Positions 42,972-49,628 of a stretch of DNA of 49,628 nucleotides are shown piece after piece; position 1 is the stretch's first letter; each line of letters opens with the position of its first letter. A program made the translations under genes and the position numbers. The notes under the pieces were generated by a model. That model ran no database searches. It was not told the origin of the DNA and worked only from the letters and a program-made list of their open reading frames with translations. This DNA comes from Brachionus koreanus. Taxonomy: Eukaryota; Rotifera; Eurotatoria; Ploima; Brachionidae. The stretch is taken from the NCBI GenBank assembly GCA_016987375.1, contig PJRA01000198.1, positions 592,496-642,123 on the forward strand, written 5' to 3'.

Positions 42972-45900
42972 TTATGAAATGGAACATTTTTCTTTTTTTT
43001 TGAGGATTTTTATAGCTTCAGTTATTTCATTAAAATTTAATTTAATAGAATCTTCATTTTGCGTGTTAAATTTTTGAACAGTTTTAAACAGCTTATTTTC
43101 AATTTTCTCAATCTTTTTGTTAATATCTTTAAGATTTTTTGATTTAAAATCTTTAAGCTCATTTTTTATATCATAAAGTCTAATAATGCTATTTAGTCTG
43201 TTAATTTCGCACAAAAAATCACCATACATTTGCTCACTTTGAAAGGTATTTAGTCGACAATTTCTGTTTATGTCTTTTAATAAAAATAAATCTTTCAGTT
43301 TATTGATTTCAAACAAAATATGCTCTTTCTGTTGATTTTTATAGTTTCTCAAGTGTAAAATACCATTTAAACTATCCAGTTTTAATAATAATTCCCATGT
43401 AGAAGAAAACGATTGAATTATTGAGTTGGTTAAATAATTTATTTTGTTTAAATCCGAAATAAACACTGCGCTGATATCTTGGCTGAATGGGCTTTTATAA
43501 TTCTCAATTGATTTCAATAAATTATTTTTTGCAATTTCGTTTGCTCTTTGGTTTCCGATTTGCGAATATTTGATCCTTTCAATTTCAATATTTTGAGCTT
43601 TAAGAAAATTTCCATATCGATAATTATGGCGAATAGGTACATTGCACAGAGGACAAGCAACAGATTGTTCAGACTTTTGAAGAAATTTTTCTTTCATGTA
43701 ATTGTCTAAATAAACCGAATCAAAAATATGTCCACAATCGGACAATAAGACGAATTTTGAAACAGTATTTGAATTATGACTGATCATGGTAAATTCAGTT
43801 TGGTTACAAATGCGACAAACAGGTGGACAGGGCTCACCGCAAATACCAATGCATTGATGGCCACATGAAAGTTTTTTCTGACATGCTTGATCACACATCG
43901 GTCTATCACAAAATTCACCACATTTCTTTGTACAAGAAAGATGCTCACATTTATATTCACAAGGTTGATAACATTCATCACAAGGCCAGCCACACGGATG
44001 CTTACATTTACCATGAGGACAAAACATTTTGCATTCGTCCATACAGATTGATTTTTGTTCATAGCATTTGAATATTTTTTTATGTCCACAATTAAAAATG
44101 AATTCTACATTTTTTAAACAAATTGAATGAATATATCCACCACAGCATTGACCACAAAGGCTTTCACAAACATGACCACATTTCAAATCTTGAAAGCATG
44201 GTCTTTTACAACATAATTGATAATTCCAAAATTCGTCAGAGCATTTAGATTGGATCAAATTTGGATGACTGCAAACTGATTTAACATCTATCAAAAACTC
44301 ACAATTACCACAGTCTAAAATTGAACAATTTTTAGTGCATAGATGGCCACATGAAAGAGTTTTATTGCACAATTCAAGACAGTCCTTTCTTGTCGGTTTT
44401 TTGTCACATCTGAAATCTATCTGATGACCACATTCACCTATTGTCTTAGTAACAACAATTGGACAAAATGTACAAAATATGTGATCACTACAATTCAGGG
44501 AACAAAGATGACCACAAGGCATTTTTTTGTTGCAAATAGAAACACAGTCCTTTCTTGTTGTTTTATTATCACATCTTATATTTTTTAATAAATGTCCACA
44601 ATCCGGTATTATTTTATCTATTTTTAATGGACAATTAGAACATTCTGTATGCTTATTACAAATTTGAGTACAAAGATGACCACAAGGCATTTTTTTGTTG
44701 CAAATAGAGAGACAGTCCTTCTTAGTTGGATTTTTGTCACATCTGAAATCTATTTGATGACTACATTCACTTATTGTCTTAGTTACAATAATTGGGCAAA
44801 ATTTACAAAATATGTGAACACTACAATTCAGGGAACAAAGATGACCACAAGGCATTTTTTTGTTGCAAATAGAAACACAGTCCTTTCTTGTTGTTTTATT
44901 ATCACATCTTACATTTTTTAATAAATGTCCACAATCCGGTATTATTTTATCTATTTTTAATGGACAATTAGAGCATTCTGTATGCTTATTACAAATTTGA
45001 GTACAAAGATGACCACAAGGCATTTTTTTGTTGCAAATAGAGAGACAGTCCTTCTTAGTTGGATTTTTGTCACATCTGAAATCTATTTGATGACCACATT
45101 CACTTATTGTCTTAGTTACAATAATTGGGCAAAATTTACAAAATATGTGAACACTACAATTCAGGGAACAAAGATGACCACAAGGCATTTTTTTGTTGCA
45201 AATAGAAACACAGTCCTTTCTTGTTGTTTTATTATCACATCTTACATTTTTTAATAAATGTCCACAATCCGGTATTATTTTATCTACTTTCACATCACAC
45301 ACACCACATATTCTATGTTGCGAACAAATTTGTTTACACAAATGCAAACAATCCAAGCTTTTTCCACATTTCTCCATGCATTTATGATTTTCATGTGTTA
45401 TATCATTTGTTATATGACATTTTTTAGGACACAAATGTCCACATTTTAGCATAATTCCACACTTTGAATTGCAACAACAATTAATGCGCTTATCAAAAAT
45501 GGCCAAGTCTGTAACGTTAACGTTATTATTTTGATGAATGTGACAAGTTAAAGTCAATTGTCCAACACTTTCGCTTTCTTTTAGTTCTTTGACTATTTGT
45601 TTCCATTTATTATTAGTTTCGTAAAGGCAGAAAAAATCAAAATTTCCTATAACATATAGTCCGTGTTTAGCTCGTGATAAAGCAACACAAACCCTATTTG
45701 GTATATTAACAAAGCCTATTTTGTTCTCTTTATTCGATCTGACCAAAGACAATATGATTATTTTATTCTCTTCGCCTTGATAATTATCTACCGTGCTTAT
45801 TTTTATTTTGTTCGAATTTTTTTCTTTTAGTTTCTTTTTAATATTCATTGTTTGTCCTAAATACATTGATAAAATAGTAATGTCTTCTTCAAGATGTCCA

Positions 45901-48900
45901 CTTTTTACCAAATAATTAACCAATTTAACAACATAATCAACTTCATGATTATTTATTTTAGAGGTCCTCGATTTTTTATCTGCGTATTCTAAATTTTTGT
46001 GGTCAATGAAAAAAATATTTTTTGTCAAACCAAGAACATGTGGAAAAGAGGCCACTGTGTCATTATTTTCTATAGGTTCTTCATAAAAATATTTCATTAG
46101 CTTGCTAATTTCTGGTCTCATTCGATGTTGGCTATTCAGCATTACTCTTTTAAAATTATTGTTTACAAGACGCTCGAATAGTGACACGTCAAGTTTGTAG
46201 ATTTTAGCCAAATTGTACACAGCTGGATTTGGCCTTAATTGAACATGGTCACCAATTAGAATAAGATGTTCACAATGCTGGGACAAGGAGCCAACAATAT
46301 GGGCCTCGAACACCTCGGCAGCTTCTTCAACAATCACAATTCTCGGACCTATGTCTTTTAGAATGTTGTGGTATCTAGTCGAACCAGTGGTTGTCATGGC
46401 AACTATCAAAGCCTGTTCCATTATCTCTTTTTCTTCATTGAGCCTCAATTCTTCAAGAATCGAAGCCGATTGATTATAGTCATTTATCAAATTTTCTATT
46501 TTTTTTTGTTTTTCGTTCAAAAAAGTGAGCAAATATTTTGAATAGAGCAGAAATCTTTGTTCAAAGTCCAACCTCCATATGTTTGGAATATTTTGTAAAA
46601 TTAAAAAATCCTCATCTGAATATTTCAAGCATTCATTTGTTCTTGTTTTGATCAAATTTTGAATTTCAATTTTATCCACTTTTTTCTCAAAGCCTTTTAT
46701 TAAATTGTATGCTTCGATCATTTTAAGAATATTTTCTAAATTTAATATATATTTATTTTCGGTGTTTAATTTTTTCTTTAAATTTTCAAATTTCAAATCA
46801 GATTCAAGAATTCTCTCATTTTGAATAGACTCGTTATCACTTTCATCAATATCTTCTTTTTCTTCTTCTTCTCCTTCTTCTTTATCAGTATTTTTCTCTT
46901 CAGTTTGTTCAACAGAAACATTAAGATTTTGTTTAAAAAAACCAAGCCACTCGAGCAAACAAAAATCATCATCCAAATCATTACGAAAAAATTCTCTATC
47001 CGAAAAATCAATTAATTGTTGCCTATGATTTTCGGAAAATATGTCTTTCAGTACATTGAATCTAAGAATGGCAGTGTGATTGAGAATAGCATTTGTTGAT
47101 TCATATTCGTAGTCAATACGCTTTCGAAGACCGTCCAGTTTTCCAGACTCAAGTCTTATCAGATATTTAACAAAACGATTGCTTTTGTTTTCATTGCGAA
47201 ATTTTTGTTTTATGCTGCTAAGGAGAAATGGTTCCAAATTAGAGCTACGAGATCTACCACCAACTCTAACAACCCCTTCAGTCAAATTGCACTCTTTGAT
47301 GCAAAATTCTAAAAACTGGTCCAAAGCATGATTTGTATAGCAGACCATTAGAATCGGACGTCGCCGGTCTTCTTCCAAATTCCACCACAAATTTCGATTA
47401 TGAAGGAGTAATTTCACAATTTTGACACCAACATATGTTTTACCTGTGCCTGGTGGACTTGAAAAATTAAAATTAAAAAAAACTTTTTTTATTTTTTTAA
47501 ATAAAGTGCTATTTTAAATATTTTAAAAAGTAAAATCACACAATTTTTCGATTTATCTACGAGATTAGATTTGAGCTAAAAAATTAAAAATCGAAAAAAA
47601 ATTTTTTTTCTTTAATCAGAGCATTTTTTTAGGAAAATTAATCATTAAAGTTAGAATTTAATTAAAATTAGTACCCTTGTATAAGAGTAAGACGATTTTT
47701 GAGAGCAAGTTTTAGCGCATCATATTGTGTCTTGTTAAATTTCATCAGATCTGCTGAAGGCCATAGGTGTTCATGGTTTAAATTTACGCTAGAAAATCTA
47801 GAGTATCTTCTATCAAAGCTGTTTGTCAATGTGGGATCATCAAGCAAAGGTCTGAAATCAAAAATAGCATTTTTCAGATAATTTGGAGGCCTCACATTTG
47901 AACTTTCACTGTAAATTAAGTGTTCCCTAAAGGGAAACTTGAATTCTCCATCGCGTTCAAATGCACACAAAGCCTTGAGAACATGCTTGTATGATTCAAA
48001 GTAGACTGAAGACTCGAGCATCACATAGCGGGCATTTGCTTTTGGTAAATTGCTCCGCTCAGCTATGTCCAAATAATTATGACTAAAATTTACATAAATT
48101 AAATTATTATATTTAAATAGAGGATCTTTGTCCTTTATGGTTCCAATCAAGCACTCAGTTTGAAAATAGTCCGAACTAAGACATACCAATGAGCCGTAAA
48201 TTAAGCGTTTTGGATCCAATATTTTCATTCCAGTAGTGTCAAGTTTTAAACAAAAAACAACACCTTGATAAGTGGCAATACAAGACTGCATGTAAACATT
48301 GAAATAGATATTCAAATTGTCTATTTGTTTTAGCTGTCTAAGAACATCTCTACTTAATTCGTCTTTTTTTTTGTTTCGAATTTTATAAAATTTGATTATG
48401 TCACGAAAATTGCCCACTCCATTTCTCAATGGCAGCATGAAGTCTTCTCTTAGCAAACGGTATTGAACATCAAGATAATGGTGAACATTTTGGTATGAGC
48501 CTGATGCTAAATTTTTTCTCAAAAATGGCGTCTGATCAGTCAAAATGTCATCTAATTTGGGAATAATATTCATTAGGGTAAAATCATCTAGATTTGTGTG
48601 AATGTTTTGTTCTTTGTTTGAGAAAGTTTGGTTTCGCTTTTTTGAATTTAGAGCCTCGCATTCTAAAAAAAACTTTTCAAATTGTTTGTATGTTTCGCCC
48701 AGAGACGAGGAATATTTGGCTACTTGACTTAATTTTTGTCTTATGGGCGCCAACTTTAACGTGCTAAAAGAGTCTAAAAACATGAATACGTTGCACAAGT
48801 TTATCACTGATTCTATAAAAGCCTCTTGGGATGAATTTAAAATATTGGCGACATGAAACTGGAAAAGCTTTGATGGTAATACGTGTTTCATTAGCACATC

Positions 48901-49218
48901 TAGTTTGGTGCTCAGGGAATTGCATTCAAAAGCTTTTTCAATCAAAAATATAAATTTAATTATATAGCTGTTGTCGTTAAAAAGATCTTGGTCGAGAATT
49001 TTTTCCAATTGAAATTTGGGAGCAAGCACTTCGAGAAGTATTTTATCTGGACTTTTTTTAAATAGCTCGATTAGAAATCCTGTCTCATACGGATCTGAAT
49101 TTCTAAATCTTCTCTTATTTATGAACGTAGTGGCATTTGCTCGAGCTGTCTGGTTTTTAGCTTTTTTATCTCTTTTAAAAGACTTATGCCTCCTACTCTT
49201 TCTTTTTTCTTTTTCCAT
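42972..49218 (-). CDS. ZNFX1: ZNFX1-type SF1 helicase with NFX1 zinc fingers
   Basis: UPF1-like superfamily 1 helicase; in other animals ZNFX1 acts in small-RNA inheritance (worm) and as a dsRNA sensor at mitochondria (mammal). Two exons from 49218 down, 47675-49218 and 42972-47457, give 2009 residues (human 1918). Residues 1-30 are very basic. The helicase core has Walker A GPPGTGKT, formed across the splice junction (GG plus T); motif Ia CYTNHALDQFLE; Walker B VIVEEAAEVFEAH; then GDHVQLRPNP, NSQHRMRPE, VDNYQGEE and VALSRAKHG. An acidic Glu-rich run lies between the first motifs. From about residue 1150 come the NFX1-type zinc fingers (CGHLC, CGHQ, CSVHIFC patterns), and after them a RING-like CPLCNVP and a coiled-coil C-terminus. 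The finger region holds nearly identical 111-residue tandem repeats. The 217-bp intron and the start MEKEKRKSRR are well supported. Confidence 0.96.
44395..45287. repeat. 333-bp tandem repeat inside the ZNFX1 zinc-finger region
   Basis: About 2.7 copies with an exact 333-bp period: the word AACAAAGATGACCACAAGGC begins at 44501, 44834 and 45167. The two units nearest 45287 are almost identical at the DNA level, differing for example at one base that makes CSHQ versus CGHQ; the unit nearest 44395 is more diverged. Each unit encodes two NFX1-type fingers. The period is a multiple of three, so the frame is kept. Confidence 0.93.
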
Positions 49219-49628
49219 TTTTCTATTAGTAATTTTAAAAAAAGAAGAATTAATAAAAATAATATTTTATAATTTTATGATTTTTTTTATCTTTATATTT
49301 AAATTAGATTTTTCATCACTAAACGAAGTAAAATTTCTGATAAAATTTTCATTTTTCAAAATTGATAAAACTTTCTATCTCAGATTTTTTTTATACAGTT
49401 AGGGGATAAGCTCATCTCTTTTTCCAGTAACTTTTTTAAGCAACGATTCCACACTGATATAAATTAGAAAAATATACTTAGGTGTTATATCATTTTAATA
49501 AAATAAGAATTTAAAGCTTGTAAATATTCAAAATAAAATTTTGAATAAAATAATGAACATAATATATGATTTCTAATCAAAGTTGCTAGAAATAATTAAA
49601 AAATTTAAAGAAATATATTTTAATTTAA
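49219..49628. other. AT-rich sequence upstream of ZNFX1
   Basis: 410 bp upstream of the ZNFX1 start codon to the window edge. It should contain the 5' UTR and promoter. No defined element, gene or repeat is seen. Confidence 0.4.

Noticed and set aside
44649..45254. Two identical plus-strand frames, as if a small gene were duplicated
   Set aside because: They are antisense shadows of the 333-bp ZNFX1 repeat; Cys codons in the sense strand explain the pattern.
44395..45287. CRISPR-like array because of regular repetition
   Set aside because: The repeats are long, coding, contiguous and without spacers in a eukaryotic gene.
1..49628. tRNA, rRNA and snRNA genes
   Set aside because: I looked for cloverleaf-like GC-rich blocks with A/B boxes and for conserved snRNA words and found none; a covariance-model search would be decisive.

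Overview
The window is nuclear DNA from a small animal. It is very AT-rich, genes are close together, and most introns are 48-66 bp with GT...AG ends. Recognisable genes include a TFAP2 transcription factor, a Src-family kinase, a metazoan-type ROCO protein with TIR domains, ZNFX1 and MPV17L2, so this is a metazoan. Base composition, tiny introns and gene content suggest a compact-genome spiralian such as a monogonont rotifer; that assignment is an inference. The standard genetic code fits every model.

Layout. A 3' terminal exon of an unrecognised gene (324-498), NOG1/GTPBP4 (942-3022) and WDR83/MORG1 (3158-4966) lie on the plus strand. DNA polymerase beta (5030-6304) converges on WDR83, with acireductone dioxygenase (6525-8648) behind it on the minus strand. 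A Src-family kinase (9275-10867, plus) has an uninterrupted coding region and diverges from ADI1. A repeat-bearing spacer (10868-13734) carries a 191-bp inverted-repeat element and a solo LTR. From 13735 to 29476 everything is on the minus strand: a giant 16-exon ROCO gene (13735-25441), Dr1/NC2-beta (25836-26375) and MPV17L2 (28717-29476), with a piggyBac-type miniature element at 27202-27412. A 6.3-kb gene-free stretch precedes TFAP2 (35799-38193, plus). A repeat-rich spacer follows, then a decayed coiled-coil gene split by a transposon (41837-42876), and a ZNFX1-type helicase with NFX1 zinc fingers (42972-49218, minus).

The most unusual locus is the ROCO gene. Spliced in frame it gives about 2931 residues: a degenerate Roc-COR module without GTP-binding motifs, a SPRY-like and an MBT-like segment, then LRRs with an embedded EF-hand loop, an intact Roc, a COR, and two TIR domains. 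Only the second TIR keeps the glutamate that TIR NADases use. It therefore looks like a NLR-like signalling machine with a pseudo-switch and a pseudo-TIR.

The genes are mostly independent housekeeping units: ribosome assembly (NOG1), MAPK scaffolding or splicing (WDR83), base excision repair (POLB), methionine salvage (ADI1), transcriptional repression (Dr1), mitochondrial translation (MPV17L2). The ROCO-TIR and ZNFX1 genes are both candidates for innate defence, but nothing in the sequence shows they work together.
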